DNA from: Pleomorphomonas sp.
GTDB lineage: Bacteria > Pseudomonadota > Alphaproteobacteria > Rhizobiales > Pleomorphomonadaceae
NCBI GenBank assembly: GCA_029976075.1
Contig: JARKNW010000059.1
Location: 1-64,000 of the forward strand
Direction of reading: 5' to 3'
DNA: 64,000 nucleotides
Part shown: one piece after another, positions 44,155 through 55,424 of the stretch
How positions within the stretch are numbered: the first letter of the stretch is position 1
How the letters are laid out: every line of letters begins with the position of its first letter
Translations under genes and position numbers: made by a program
The notes under the pieces: model-generated
Told to the model about the DNA's origin: nothing
Seen by the model: only the letters and a program-made list of their open reading frames with translations
Database searches by the model: none

Positions 44155-44334
44155 CTAGGCAAGCATATCCAGGAGTTGTCCGACGCCGGCGGCGAGAGAA
44201 GACTTGGCCGGAGCAGCTGCCCCGATGTCGTCTGCGTCACCGTCGTGATCCGGACCAGGGCCCTCGGCGGCCTCGCTTGGACGAGGTGCGCTAAGGGCCG
44301 GAGTAGGCCGGTAGCCTACGGAAGAGATGTTCAT
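44155..44334 (-). CDS. small uncharacterised protein B (59 aa)
   Basis: MNISSVGYRPTPALSAPRPSEAAEGPGPDHDGDADDIGAAAPAKSSLAAGVGQLLDMLA; GGAGG 6 nt upstream of ATG on the minus strand; followed by a strong terminator. Confidence 0.7.
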   Translation of the reverse strand: MNISSVGYRPTPALSAPRPSEAAEGPGPDHDGDADDIGAAAPAKSSLAAGVGQLLDMLA

Positions 44335-44514
44335 GCGATACCTCCAGACAGGTCGAACCAAAGGAGGTGTCAGGTTCGCCCAGTGACAGCCTGCATCATC
44401 CAACCTGTCAAACATCTGTCGGCCACATGAGCTGGTTTCGCTCGCGATCACTTGTATCGCCGGTGACGGCGAACCATGATAGGCGGAAAGGACACCGCGT
44501 TTTGGAAGTCAGGA

Positions 44515-44949
44515 ATGCCGCTTCACATCATCAAGCTTTGTGTGGGTGTCGAGACGGTCGAGGAACTCGACCAATGGTATCGTGAGGAAGTGCTGGCCCA
44601 CGCCGCCCGTGGCCTGACCTACGAGCGCATCCACGTCACCCGGATGTTTCCGAAGCGGGTTGACGAAGTCCTTGACGGCGGGTCGCTCTATTGGGTCATC
44701 AAGGGAATCGTGCAAGCGCGGCAGTCCATTCTGGAACTGCGGCCGATACGGGGTGGTGACGGCATCGAACGCTGCGGCATCGTGCTCGATCCGGAACTGC
44801 ATCGCACCGAGTACAAGCCGTGCCGTGCCTTCCAGGGCTGGCGTTATCTTCCAGCCAAGGATGCGCCGGCCGACATCCGTCAGTCCGAGGTGGATGGCGA
44901 TATTCCGGAGGGCATGCGCCGGGCGCTGAGAGAACTGGCGCTGATCTGA
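44515..44949 (+). CDS. DUF1489 family protein
   Basis: MPLHIIKLCVGVETVEELDQWYREEVLAHAARGLTYERIHVTRMFPKRVDEVLDGGSLYWVIKGIVQARQSILELRPI...CRAFQGWRYL: recalled DUF1489 pattern. Confidence 0.88.
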   Translation: MPLHIIKLCVGVETVEELDQWYREEVLAHAARGLTYERIHVTRMFPKRVDEVLDGGSLYWVIKGIVQARQSILELRPIRGGDGIERCGIVLDPELHRTEYKPCRAFQGWRYLPAKDAPADIRQSEVDGDIPEGMRRALRELALI

Positions 44950-45064
44950 TCAGTCTTCTCGTGGGGCGTGCGATTTCGCTTGACGTCGTCTGCTGGCGAT
45001 GGTTTCTGTCCGCCAACCTTGCTTCGGCAGTTTCTGCGGAAGCGTATTTTGTCGGATGATATCC

Positions 45065-45199
45065 ATGTCGTGCTTTCGGCACCTTCGGGCATCCCTGACC
45101 GCCCCGCTTCCGCGGGCCGCGGCTCCGACCATTTTCGGCTTTATGGGCTTTTATGCGTGGCGTCGCCGCTTCGGCGTGGCCGGTTTCGCAGCTGTCTGA
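45065..45199 (+). CDS. putative leader peptide of aroG (44 aa, or 18 aa from the internal ATG at 45143)
   Basis: MSCFRHLRASLTAPLPRAAAPTIFGFMGFYAWRRRFGVAGFAAV: cluster of Phe/Tyr/Trp codons (45134-45187) just before competing RNA hairpins. Confidence 0.55.
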   Translation: MSCFRHLRASLTAPLPRAAAPTIFGFMGFYAWRRRFGVAGFAAV

Positions 45200-45248
45200 C
45201 CGACAGGCCCAATGCGAGAACGAGCCCCGCCGAAAGGTGGGGCTTTTT
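45134..45248 (+). promoter_or_regulatory. Candidate aromatic-amino-acid transcription attenuator upstream of DAHP synthase
   Basis: Aromatic codons, protector hairpin 45164-45176, antiterminator 45170-45180 : 45224-45234 (10 of 11 bp), terminator 45223-45248. Confidence 0.6.
45223..45248 (+). terminator. Intrinsic terminator (attenuator terminator)
   Basis: AGCCCCGCC-GAAA-GGTGGGGCT then TTTT; 9 bp including one G-U pair. Confidence 0.85.
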
Positions 45249-45444
45249 GCATTTACGGTTCCGTGATCGCCTGCCTCCGGCCTGATGCCGGATCTGTCGA
45301 AACGGAACAACTGCCTTCCGTGCCCCCGCCGCGTAAAGCGTATCGGTGGTGGTGCGTCACCGGCGCCTCATATATAAGGCGCCAAATCCTGAAGGCTCCG
45401 CGGCGGTTTCCGCGGGGCGATGCATCGAGAAGAAGAGCCGCGTC

Positions 45445-46827
45445 ATGCCCACCACCTGGAAGCCCGATTCCTGGCGCGCCCTGCCCATCGAGCAGGTGCC
45501 TGACTACCCCGACCAGGCGGCGCTTGCCGCCGTCGAAGCGCATCTTTCGAGCTATCCACCGCTGGTGTTTGCGGGCGAGGCGCGCAAGCTCAAGAAGTCG
45601 CTGGCCAAGGTGGCGGCCGGCCAGGCCTTTCTGCTGCAGGGCGGCGATTGTGCCGAGAGCTTTGCCGAGCATGGCGCCGACAACATCCGCGACTTCTTCC
45701 GCGTCTTCCTGCAGATGGCCGTGGTGCTGACCTATGGCGCGGCCCAGCCGGTCGTGAAGGTCGGCCGCATCGCTGGCCAGTTCGCCAAGCCGCGGTCCAA
45801 GCCGACCGAGACCATCGAGGGTATCGAGCTGCCGTCCTATCGGGGCGACATCATCAACGGCATGGATTTCACGCCGGAATCGCGCGTCCCGGATCCGCAG
45901 CGTCAGGAGATGGCTTATCGCCAGTCGGCTGCGACGCTGAACCTGCTGCGCGCCTTTGCAAGTGGCGGCTATGCCAACCTCGACAACGTTCACAAGTGGA
46001 CGCTCGGCTTCGTCAAGGGCACGCAATCCTCGCGCTATCAGGAATATGCCGATCGCATCACCGAGAGCCTCGCCTTCATGCGGGCCTGCGGCATTCATCC
46101 CGAAAGCGTCTCCGAGATGCGGACGACAGACTTCTATACCAGCCATGAGGCACTGCTGCTGGGATACGAGCAGGCGCTGACCCGCGTCGACTCGACCACT
46201 GGCGATTGGTACGCCACCTCCGGGCACATGATCTGGGTTGGCGACCGCACTCGCCAGCCCGGCCACGCACATATCGAATATTGCCGCGGCATCAAGAACC
46301 CCATCGGCCTGAAGTGTGGTCCGTCGCTGGCGCCGGAAGAGCTGATCCGCCTGATCGATACCTTGAACCCGGAGAACGAGCCGGGGCGGCTGACGCTGAT
46401 CGCCCGCTACGGTGCCGACAAGGTGGGCGACTACTTGCCCGCTCTTATCCGCGCCGTGCAGCGCGAGGGGCGGTCGGTTGTGTGGTCCTGCGATCCGATG
46501 CACGGCAACACGATCACCCTGAACTCCTACAAGACGCGGCCATTCGACCGCATTCTGAAGGAGGTTGGTGCATTCTTCGATGTGCACGCCGCCGAGGGAA
46601 CCCATCCAGGTGGCATTCACATCGAGATGACCGGTCGTGATGTGACCGAATGCACCGGCGGTGCCGTCGCCATTTCTGGCGAACAGCTGTCGGATCGCTA
46701 TCACAGCCATTGCGATCCGCGCCTCAATGCCGACCAGGCCTTGGAACTGGCCTTCCTGGTTGCCGAGCGCATCAAGAAGACGCGCGAGGGGCATCAGCCA
46801 GTCGAATGGGCGATTGCCGGCGAGTAA
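45445..46827 (+). CDS. aroG: class II 3-deoxy-7-phosphoheptulonate (DAHP) synthase
   Basis: [23 protein letters not shown]...[15 protein letters not shown]...[34 protein letters not shown]...[10 protein letters not shown]: plant/class II type. Confidence 0.96.
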   Translation: MPTTWKPDSWRALPIEQVPDYPDQAALAAVEAHLSSYPPLVFAGEARKLKKSLAKVAAGQAFLLQGGDCAESFAEHGADNIRDFFRVFLQMAVVLTYGAAQPVVKVGRIAGQFAKPRSKPTETIEGIELPSYRGDIINGMDFTPESRVPDPQRQEMAYRQSAATLNLLRAFASGGYANLDNVHKWTLGFVKGTQSSRYQEYADRITESLAFMRACGIHPESVSEMRTTDFYTSHEALLLGYEQALTRVDSTTGDWYATSGHMIWVGDRTRQPGHAHIEYCRGIKNPIGLKCGPSLAPEELIRLIDTLNPENEPGRLTLIARYGADKVGDYLPALIRAVQREGRSVVWSCDPMHGNTITLNSYKTRPFDRILKEVGAFFDVHAAEGTHPGGIHIEMTGRDVTECTGGAVAISGEQLSDRYHSHCDPRLNADQALELAFLVAERIKKTREGHQPVEWAIAGE

Positions 46828-46861
46828 GCCAAGGGTCCTCGTTCGTTTGATGATTGAAGAT

Positions 46862-46889
46862 CAAAGGCGCTCCGTGAGGGGCGCCTTTG
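46862..46889 (+). terminator. Hairpin downstream of DAHP synthase
   Basis: CAAAGGCGC-(10 nt)-GCGCCTTTG. Confidence 0.6.
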
Positions 46890-46908
46890 CATTGGAGGAG
46901 GGCGCCAC

Positions 46909-47325
46909 ATGGCCGTCGAGCTGTTCAACCAGCCGCCCAGCGCAAACGAGTTCGCGGAGTTGCGCGCGGCTTGCGGCTGGGGATCTGTCGATCCCGTTGT
47001 CGCCAAACGGGCGCTCGCCGCTGGCCTCATGGGCGTTGTCGCCCGCGATGGTGGCCGTTTGGCCGGCTTCGGCCGTGTCGTCGGCGACGGCGTCCTGTAC
47101 TTTTACATGCAGGATATCATCGTTCACCCCGACTTTCGTGGACGGGGAGTTGGTCGGCTGATCGTCGAGGCACTCCTGGCAGAGGTGTTGAAGCAGGCGC
47201 CCGTTGGCGCCACCATCGGCTTGATGGCAGCCGAGGGCAAGGAAGGCTTTTACGAGAAGTTCGGCTTCACCCGGCGCCCCACGAATGGTCTCGGCGCCGG
47301 GATGACACGCTTCCCGCTGAAGTAG
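46909..47325 (+). CDS. GNAT family N-acetyltransferase
   Basis: DIIVHPDFRGRGVGRLIVEALLAEV: GNAT motif A; 138 aa. Confidence 0.92.
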   Translation: MAVELFNQPPSANEFAELRAACGWGSVDPVVAKRALAAGLMGVVARDGGRLAGFGRVVGDGVLYFYMQDIIVHPDFRGRGVGRLIVEALLAEVLKQAPVGATIGLMAAEGKEGFYEKFGFTRRPTNGLGAGMTRFPLK

Positions 47326-47335
47326 TGGGATGGCC

Positions 47336-48607
47336 TCAGCGACCGTTCTCGTCCTTCAGCGTCTCCTTCTGGGTGATCAGCCGCGCCGAATGCTGGCCCG
47401 ACATGAAGATCCATAGCCAACTCCAGGCAACGGCAAAGCGGCTGCGCGTGCCGATCAGGAAGTAGATATGGGCAATGCCCCATACCCACCAGGCGATGGC
47501 GCCCTTCAGCTTGATCCAACCGAAGTCGACCACTGCCGCACTGCGACCGATGGTCGCAAGGTTGCCTTGATGGCGATAGGCAAACGGTCCTGCTGACGGC
47601 AGGCCCGCGAGACGGCTGCGAATGGTCTTCGCCACATGGGAGCCTTGTTGCTTGGCGGCCGGAGCCACACCCGGAACTGGTTTCCCGTCCGTCGTCGTCA
47701 CCGAGGCCGTATCACCGATCACGAAGATTTCCGGCGCGCCGGGAACGGAAAGGTCGCGCTCGACGATGGTCCTTCCGGCCCGGTCGGCAGGCACGCCGAG
47801 CCATTCGGCGGCACGCGAGGCTTGCACCCCGGCTGCCCAAAGCACCGTCTTGGCCGGAACGAACTCTTCGCCAATGCAGACGCCTTCGGCGGTAATGTCG
47901 GTCACCGGCACGCCGGTTCTGACGGTCACGCCCAGCTTTTCCAGGGCCTTGCCGCCATAGTCGGACATGTCGGGTGTAAACACCGGCAGGATCCGCGGCC
48001 CGGCCTCGATCAGCAGGATGCGGGCGGTGCGGGTGTCGATCGCCCGGAACTCCTTGACGAGCGTTCGATGGGCCAACTCGGCGATGATGCCGGCAAGTTC
48101 GACACCAGTTGGCCCTCCGCCGATGATGGCAAACGTGAGCAGGGCCTGACGCTTCTCCGCGTCGGCTTCCAGTTCCGCCCGTTCGAAGGCGAGCAACACG
48201 CGGCGACGGATGGTGGTAGCATCCTCAAGCGTCTTGAGGCCTGGCGCAAAGGCTTCCCACTCGTCATGACCGAAATAGGCGTGCCGGGCGCCGGTCGCCA
48301 GTACCAGCGTGTCATAGGCAACGGTGCTACCGTCTCTCAGCCGCACGATCTTTTCCTGCCGATCGACGCCGATGACGTGGCCGAGAACCGTCTTCACTTC
48401 CGGCCGGTCGCGGAACAACCGACGGATCGGCCATGCGATCTCCGAGGTCGCCAGCAGCGTCGTAGCGACCTGATAGAGAAGGGGCTGGAACAAGTGGTGG
48501 TTTCGCCGGTCGATCAGCGTGATGTCGACTGGCGCCCCCTTGAGGTCGAGCACAAGTTGCAAGCCGGCAAATCCAGCTCCGACGACGACGACACGATGGT
48601 TGGCCAT
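47336..48607 (-). CDS. NAD(P)/FAD-dependent oxidoreductase, type II NADH dehydrogenase-like
   Basis: RVVVVGAGFAGLQLVLDL, TFAIIGGGPTGVELAGIIAEL, and NDH-2-like C-terminus; 423 aa. Confidence 0.92.
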   Translation of the reverse strand: MANHRVVVVGAGFAGLQLVLDLKGAPVDITLIDRRNHHLFQPLLYQVATTLLATSEIAWPIRRLFRDRPEVKTVLGHVIGVDRQEKIVRLRDGSTVAYDTLVLATGARHAYFGHDEWEAFAPGLKTLEDATTIRRRVLLAFERAELEADAEKRQALLTFAIIGGGPTGVELAGIIAELAHRTLVKEFRAIDTRTARILLIEAGPRILPVFTPDMSDYGGKALEKLGVTVRTGVPVTDITAEGVCIGEEFVPAKTVLWAAGVQASRAAEWLGVPADRAGRTIVERDLSVPGAPEIFVIGDTASVTTTDGKPVPGVAPAAKQQGSHVAKTIRSRLAGLPSAGPFAYRHQGNLATIGRSAAVVDFGWIKLKGAIAWWVWGIAHIYFLIGTRSRFAVAWSWLWIFMSGQHSARLITQKETLKDENGR

Positions 48608-49022
48608 GAAAGGCTCCGATTTCCGGTGACGATGGTTTCCCGGCAGTTGCCGTGAGGGGGCAGCATGGCAAGCGGCATGCCGACGTCAAGAAACAACGCC
48701 TACAACCCATTGTAAGTTCGGCTGAAAACCAGCGAAAGGCGGCCGATTGGCGGAGCCAAGCGATGTTTTTCGCGTTTGAGCGATACCAAAGTCGCAGCTC
48801 GAAGGGGGCAGTTCTGGCTCTCAACCTGTGGCCAGGCCGATCCAGTTCGACCGAAGGACGGATGCTCGAAACGTCTTGCGGCACCCTCTTCCATTTTGGG
48901 CCTGGAAGGCCTTTTCTTGGGGCGGCCGGACAAGCCGATTCGGGCGAGCGTCAAACGGTTCACCTAAACCAATTACAATCTTGACATCCGTGCCAGTTCG
49001 CATCTTTGCAGCGTCACACTGA

Positions 49023-50366
<1,344 letters not shown>

Positions 50367-50396
50367 GTCCATTCGGCTTCGGTCAGAAAATGAGGA

Positions 50397-50429
50397 AAGG
50401 CCCGGCTCGTGCCGGGCCTTTTCTTTTGT
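50397..50429 (+). terminator. Intrinsic terminator of eno
   Basis: AAGGCCCGGC-TCGT-GCCGGGCCTT then TTCTTTT. Confidence 0.9.
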
Positions 50430-50452
50430 CTTTCGCGAAGGGTGAAACGTGA

Positions 50453-52516
50453 TCAGGCGGCCGTCGACGCAAGCGGATCCGCTCGTTCCATGGCATCCTT
50501 GATGATCTTGGGCACGTCGTCTCGCAGCGATTGCGAGGAGTGCTCGATGGTTCTGGTCACTTCGGCAACGTCGGCAGACAGTGCATAGGTGCTTTCGACG
50601 GCGGCGTTGATGGCGTCGATCCGGCTACCGACATCGGCGACCGCCACCTGCGCTTCGCGTAGCTTTGCCGAGAAGTCGGCGACGGTCGCTCTTTGTCCGT
50701 CAACGCGCGCAAGCATGCTGTTGGTCGTGTCGCCCAGGGTTTCCACCGTTGCACCGGCGGCGCGCAAGGCTTCTGCGACCCGCCGCGTCATGTCCTGGAT
50801 TTCCGTGATCTTCGACGTAACTTCGAAGGTGGATTTTTCAGTTTGCGACGCCAGAGCCTTCACCTCGCCGGCAACCACCGCGAAGCCCCGACCAAGCTCG
50901 CCGGCGCGTGCCGATTCGATGGTGGCATTGAGGGCAAGCAGGTTGGTCTGCTTGGCAATCGTGGCGATCGTTGCCGCGATCTGGTCGATATCGGCGGCGG
51001 CGCGAGAAAGATCTTCGACCGCCGTCCGAGCCGCGACCATCGAGGACAGAGTGGAGCGGCCGGCATCGGCGCTTCGATGCACGTCTTCGGAAATGCCGTT
51101 GATGGCTACGATGACCTGATCCGACAGGCTGGCCGCCGTTTCATTGAGAACCTGTGAGCGTTCCGCGGCATTGGCGATCTCTTGCGAGGCAACCCTCACG
51201 TCACCGATGACGTTCGTCATGCTGGCCGTTCTCGTTTCCAGCGATACAGCACCGTCGATGATGCGATCGAGACCCGACCCGGTGGACAGCTCCACTTCGG
51301 TCGCCATCTTTCGCAGGATCTCTCGCTTTTGGGTCGCTTCGCTGAGCCGTTCCTCGCCGCGGATGCGCTCGATCTCGGAGAGTTCCCGGGCTTGCTCGTC
51401 GAGCTTGCTGCGAAGGACATGCTCGCTGGCCTCGATGCGGGCCTGGTTGCGACGGAGCAGAGCCCAGATCGTTGCTGCGACCAGCATTCCTATCAGGCTG
51501 GCGACAAGGCCATACCAGAACTGGCTCTCTATGTTGCGAACATCGGAGCTGGCGGCAAACTCGGCGTTGGGAAGTCCTACCCACAGGAACCAGGGATGTT
51601 CCGCGTCAGCGGTGGCAATTGGCAGAACGAAGGAAGCGATCAGCGAGGGATCGGGAGTCCCCTTTTTGACAAACTCCAGTGAAGCCTTGGCCTGCCCCTG
51701 TTCCTTGGGAAGGGCGACGTAGTCATAGCTAGGATTGATCAGCGCCAGATGGGAGCCGGGAAGCATTGCGCCGATGACGTTGGAGAGCATCACCGTCGAC
51801 ACGGCTCCGGTGGCTTTCTTGTCGACGCCGTAGATAGGCACAGAGAAAACCAGACCCGACCGTCCCTTGTCATCACTGGAGGAGGTCATTTGCGAGTTGT
51901 CGCAGGTGATGACTTCGGGCCCCGCCAGCAAGGGGATCGCCAAGTTGGAAATGCTGGCCAAATCGGGGTGCTGTGTTTTGAAGGCCTGAATTTGCCTGGC
52001 GATCAGCGCGTATTCCTGATCCTCTTCTTCGGGTACGCCAGTGATATCGCTGGCTGCCGACACGTCGGCGGCTTTCTTCTCGGCGCTGTCGGTGATCAAC
52101 TCATCCAGCATCAGGGCAGGAACCTGATTTTTCCCGGTGGCCGGGTCGATGCTATCCGGATCGAATGGCCCGGGTATCAGGTAGACTTCCGAGACAGCAA
52201 CGCTGCTGGCAAGATTGTTGTAGATCTGCTGGATCGAGGCCCTGGCGTCATCGCTGACGGTGGATCCACCCGGTATCATGCGGCGAACGCTTGGCAGGAA
52301 GCTAATGGTTCTGATGTTGCGGTAGATCTCGCCAATATGCTCGCTGATGCGTTCCCGTGTCGTCTCGGCATCAGCCTGAGCAGTTGCGCGATATGTCGTC
52401 GTGGCAGCAGCCAAATCGCTGCGTTCTCTTTGCATGAGGAACGCGCAGGTGGCGAGGCCGGCGGTTAGAATAAGGGCATAGCCAACAAACGTCGTTCTGC
52501 TCATGGTCTGTCCCAT
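50453..52516 (-). CDS. membrane methyl-accepting chemotaxis protein
   Basis: Two TM segments ([41 protein letters not shown]) flanking a periplasmic domain; signalling tip [54 protein letters not shown]. Confidence 0.94.
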   Translation of the reverse strand: MGQTMSRTTFVGYALILTAGLATCAFLMQRERSDLAAATTTYRATAQADAETTRERISEHIGEIYRNIRTISFLPSVRRMIPGGSTVSDDARASIQQIYNNLASSVAVSEVYLIPGPFDPDSIDPATGKNQVPALMLDELITDSAEKKAADVSAASDITGVPEEEDQEYALIARQIQAFKTQHPDLASISNLAIPLLAGPEVITCDNSQMTSSSDDKGRSGLVFSVPIYGVDKKATGAVSTVMLSNVIGAMLPGSHLALINPSYDYVALPKEQGQAKASLEFVKKGTPDPSLIASFVLPIATADAEHPWFLWVGLPNAEFAASSDVRNIESQFWYGLVASLIGMLVAATIWALLRRNQARIEASEHVLRSKLDEQARELSEIERIRGEERLSEATQKREILRKMATEVELSTGSGLDRIIDGAVSLETRTASMTNVIGDVRVASQEIANAAERSQVLNETAASLSDQVIVAINGISEDVHRSADAGRSTLSSMVAARTAVEDLSRAAADIDQIAATIATIAKQTNLLALNATIESARAGELGRGFAVVAGEVKALASQTEKSTFEVTSKITEIQDMTRRVAEALRAAGATVETLGDTTNSMLARVDGQRATVADFSAKLREAQVAVADVGSRIDAINAAVESTYALSADVAEVTRTIEHSSQSLRDDVPKIIKDAMERADPLASTAA

Positions 52517-52799
52517 TTATTCGATGCGACAGTATGCCGTTGTGAGTATTAAATAAATATATCCTGACCAGTGCGTCGTTTAGGCGTTTACGAATGCTTG
52601 CTCCTTGATAGATTGTGAAGGTGGTTGCGGGATTTAACTAGTATAGATACCGAGCCAGGGGCGATGTGGTAGCGCGCCGATGAACCGGGCGGTGGCTCGA
52701 CGAGGTTTTGGGATGTGTCACAGGCGTTTTGTGCCGCTGACGGAAAGTGGCTACAGCTTGGTTGAAATCGACTCCGACCGCCGCACGTGAGGATGGGCC

Positions 52800-53375
52800 A
52801 TGACAAAACGGATCGCCGTTGTACTTCTGGACGAGTTCGCTGACTGGGAACTCGGTCTGTTTGCGGCAGCTGCGCGGGCATGGCTTGGCGCCAGTGTCGA
52901 TCACTACACGCCCGGGGGGTGCGTCGTGCGGTCGATGGGAGGGCTGAGAGTCACTCCCGAAGCGGCGCTCGAAACGCTTGAGTCAGGCCGGTTTGACGCG
53001 CTGGCAGTGATCGGATCCTCGGGATGGGAAGCTGCCGACGCTCCGGACGTCGGTCCCATCATCCGGGCGATGCTATCGGCCGGCCGCCCCGTCGGCGCGA
53101 TTTGCGGCGGAACGCTGGCCGCTGCGCGAGCCGGGGTTCTCGATGGACGGCGCCATACCAGCAACGCTATGGACTATCTCAGCGGCCACGTGGCGAATTA
53201 CGATGGATCGCTATATCTGGATTCGCCGCGCGCCGTGGTCGACGGTGGGCTGGTGACGGCGCCAGGCACAGCGCCGGCGAGCTTCGCCACCGGCCTGCTC
53301 GGGCTCATCTGGCCCGATCATCCGCTGATTGGCGAGCTTTCGGCAATGATAGCCGCCGAACATCGCAACGCCTGA
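52800..53375 (+). CDS. DJ-1/PfpI family protein (type 1 glutamine amidotransferase-like)
   Basis: KRIAVVLLDEFADWELGLFAAAARAW; GRPVGAICGGTLAAARAGVLDGRRHTSN: nucleophile elbow AICGGT. Confidence 0.93.
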   Translation: MTKRIAVVLLDEFADWELGLFAAAARAWLGASVDHYTPGGCVVRSMGGLRVTPEAALETLESGRFDALAVIGSSGWEAADAPDVGPIIRAMLSAGRPVGAICGGTLAAARAGVLDGRRHTSNAMDYLSGHVANYDGSLYLDSPRAVVDGGLVTAPGTAPASFATGLLGLIWPDHPLIGELSAMIAAEHRNA

Positions 53376-53440
53376 GCGATCCACTGCCATGCCATCCCGA
53401 CGGCTTTGCGCGGCGGTGCCGCATGCTCTATTGAGAGGCT

Positions 53441-55282
53441 ATGACCTCTCCAGCCGAATCCGTTTCGCCGTCTCTTCCGGCCGAGCGCCGCGTTGTCCTC
53501 GGCGTAACGCGCTCTGCCACCGATCGTCCGTGGCGCGACCGGCTGGACATGCGCGGCGGCGCGCTTGCCCGCCAGATCGCTCAGGAAGTCGGTCTGCCGG
53601 ATGTGGTGTCGCGGCTGCTTGCCGCACGCGATGTGGCTGCCGAGGCTGCCGAGGCCTACCTCAACCCGCAGCTTCGCACTCTGCTGCCTGATCCGTCGCT
53701 GTTTACCGACATGGACGCCGCCGTCAGTCGCATTGCCGATGCCATCGAGCGGGGCGAGAAGATTGCCGTCTTCGGCGACTACGACGTCGATGGCGCGACT
53801 TCGGTCGCCGTCTTCGTTCGCTACCTGCGCAGTCAGGGGCTCGAACCGGCCGTCTACATTCCGGATCGTCTCGTCGATGGTTATGGCCCCAACCCGCGGG
53901 CCGTCGGGGAGCTGGCGGCCGGTGGCGCGACGCTGCTGGTTACGCTCGACTGCGGCACCTCCAGCTTCGAGGCATTCGAAGAAGCGCGCAAGCGCCGGCT
54001 CGACGTGGTGACGCTCGACCATCATCAGGCGGGCGTCGAGTTGCCGCCGACGTTGGCCCTGGTCAATCCCAATCGTCAGGACGACCTTTCCGGTCACGGG
54101 CATCTCGCGGCCGTCGGCGTCACCTTCGTCACGCTGGTTGGTGTCAACCGCGAACTCCGGCGGCGCGGTTGGTTCGAACGGCAGGGGGCCGCGGCACCCG
54201 ATCTTCTGGCGCTGCTCGATCTGGTGGCTCTTGGGACCATCTGCGACGTGGTGCCGCTCATCGGTCTCAACCGCGCGTTCGTGGTGAAGGGGCTTTCCGT
54301 CTTGCGGGCGCGCGGCAATCGCGGTCTCGCCGCGCTTGCCGATGTGGTCAAGCTCGCCGGTCCTCCGACACCCTACAATCTCGCGTTCATGCTCGGGCCT
54401 CGCATCAATGCAGGTGGCCGCATCGGCGACAGCGGCCTCGGCGCACGCCTGCTCACCTCCGACGACCATGTGGCGGCAAGCCGCATCGCCGTGGAGCTCG
54501 ACAGGCTCAACCGTGAACGTCAGGTGCTCGAGGCGGAAGCGGTGGATGCGGCCGAGCTGATGGTAACAGCCCGCCTTGGCGGTGTTGCTCCTCCTGTGAT
54601 TGTCGAGGCGTCGAGCGAGTGGCATCCGGGCATCGTTGGCCTGGTCGCAGCACGCCTCAAGGAACGCTATCGCTGTCCCACCTTTGCCATCGCGCTCGAC
54701 GGAGAAGGGGGGGCGGTTGGTTCCGGTCGCTCGATCGCTGGCGTCGACCTCGGGGCGGTGGTGCGCCTTGCGCTTGAGCGCGGTCTGATCACCAAGGGCG
54801 GCGGGCATGCCATGGCTGCCGGCATCTCGCTGCCGGCGGACGGGGTGGATGCCTTCCGGGCCTTCGTTTCGGCTGCCGTTGCCGATGGCGTCGCGATGGC
54901 TCGTGCGGCGGAAGCGCTGGAGATCGATGCGGCGCTGACCGCCGACGGCGCCACGCCGGAACTCGTCGAGGCGATCGGTCGGGTTGGCCCATTCGGCTCG
55001 GCCCAGCCCGAACCGCTGTTTGTCTTCCCTGCCCATCGGTTGCTCTATCTCGATGGCGCCGGGCGCAATCATCTTCGTCTGACGCTGGCTTCCTCGGCGG
55101 GTACCCGCGTCAAGGCCATGGCTTTCCGCGCTGTGGGGCAACCGCTGGGTGACTTTCTGACAGCGCACCGAGGGGCATCGATCCATGTTGCCGGCCATGT
55201 CGATCTCGACTGGTGGCAAGGGGCCCCGCGCGTCAATATCCGGGTGATCGACGCCGCCGATCCGACCAAGGCGCATCTCTAG
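53441..55282 (+). CDS. recJ: single-stranded-DNA-specific exonuclease RecJ
   Basis: EKIAVFGDYDVDGATSVAVFVRYLRSQG; VTLDCGTSSFEAFEEA; TLDHHQAGVELP; GGRIGDSGLGARLLTSDD. Confidence 0.96.
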   Translation: MTSPAESVSPSLPAERRVVLGVTRSATDRPWRDRLDMRGGALARQIAQEVGLPDVVSRLLAARDVAAEAAEAYLNPQLRTLLPDPSLFTDMDAAVSRIADAIERGEKIAVFGDYDVDGATSVAVFVRYLRSQGLEPAVYIPDRLVDGYGPNPRAVGELAAGGATLLVTLDCGTSSFEAFEEARKRRLDVVTLDHHQAGVELPPTLALVNPNRQDDLSGHGHLAAVGVTFVTLVGVNRELRRRGWFERQGAAAPDLLALLDLVALGTICDVVPLIGLNRAFVVKGLSVLRARGNRGLAALADVVKLAGPPTPYNLAFMLGPRINAGGRIGDSGLGARLLTSDDHVAASRIAVELDRLNRERQVLEAEAVDAAELMVTARLGGVAPPVIVEASSEWHPGIVGLVAARLKERYRCPTFAIALDGEGGAVGSGRSIAGVDLGAVVRLALERGLITKGGGHAMAAGISLPADGVDAFRAFVSAAVADGVAMARAAEALEIDAALTADGATPELVEAIGRVGPFGSAQPEPLFVFPAHRLLYLDGAGRNHLRLTLASSAGTRVKAMAFRAVGQPLGDFLTAHRGASIHVAGHVDLDWWQGAPRVNIRVIDAADPTKAHL

Positions 55283-55424
55283 CGTTTTCCAGTGGCAAAC
55301 ATCGCCTTTGGCCGAGTTGCCCGCCGCCCTTCCTGCGGCTATTGCTGGAGATAGGTGTTTTCATTCAACTGCCTTTGATTGATGTTATTGTTCGGCTGTC
55401 AGCCGGTTTCCGAGGGGGATATCC

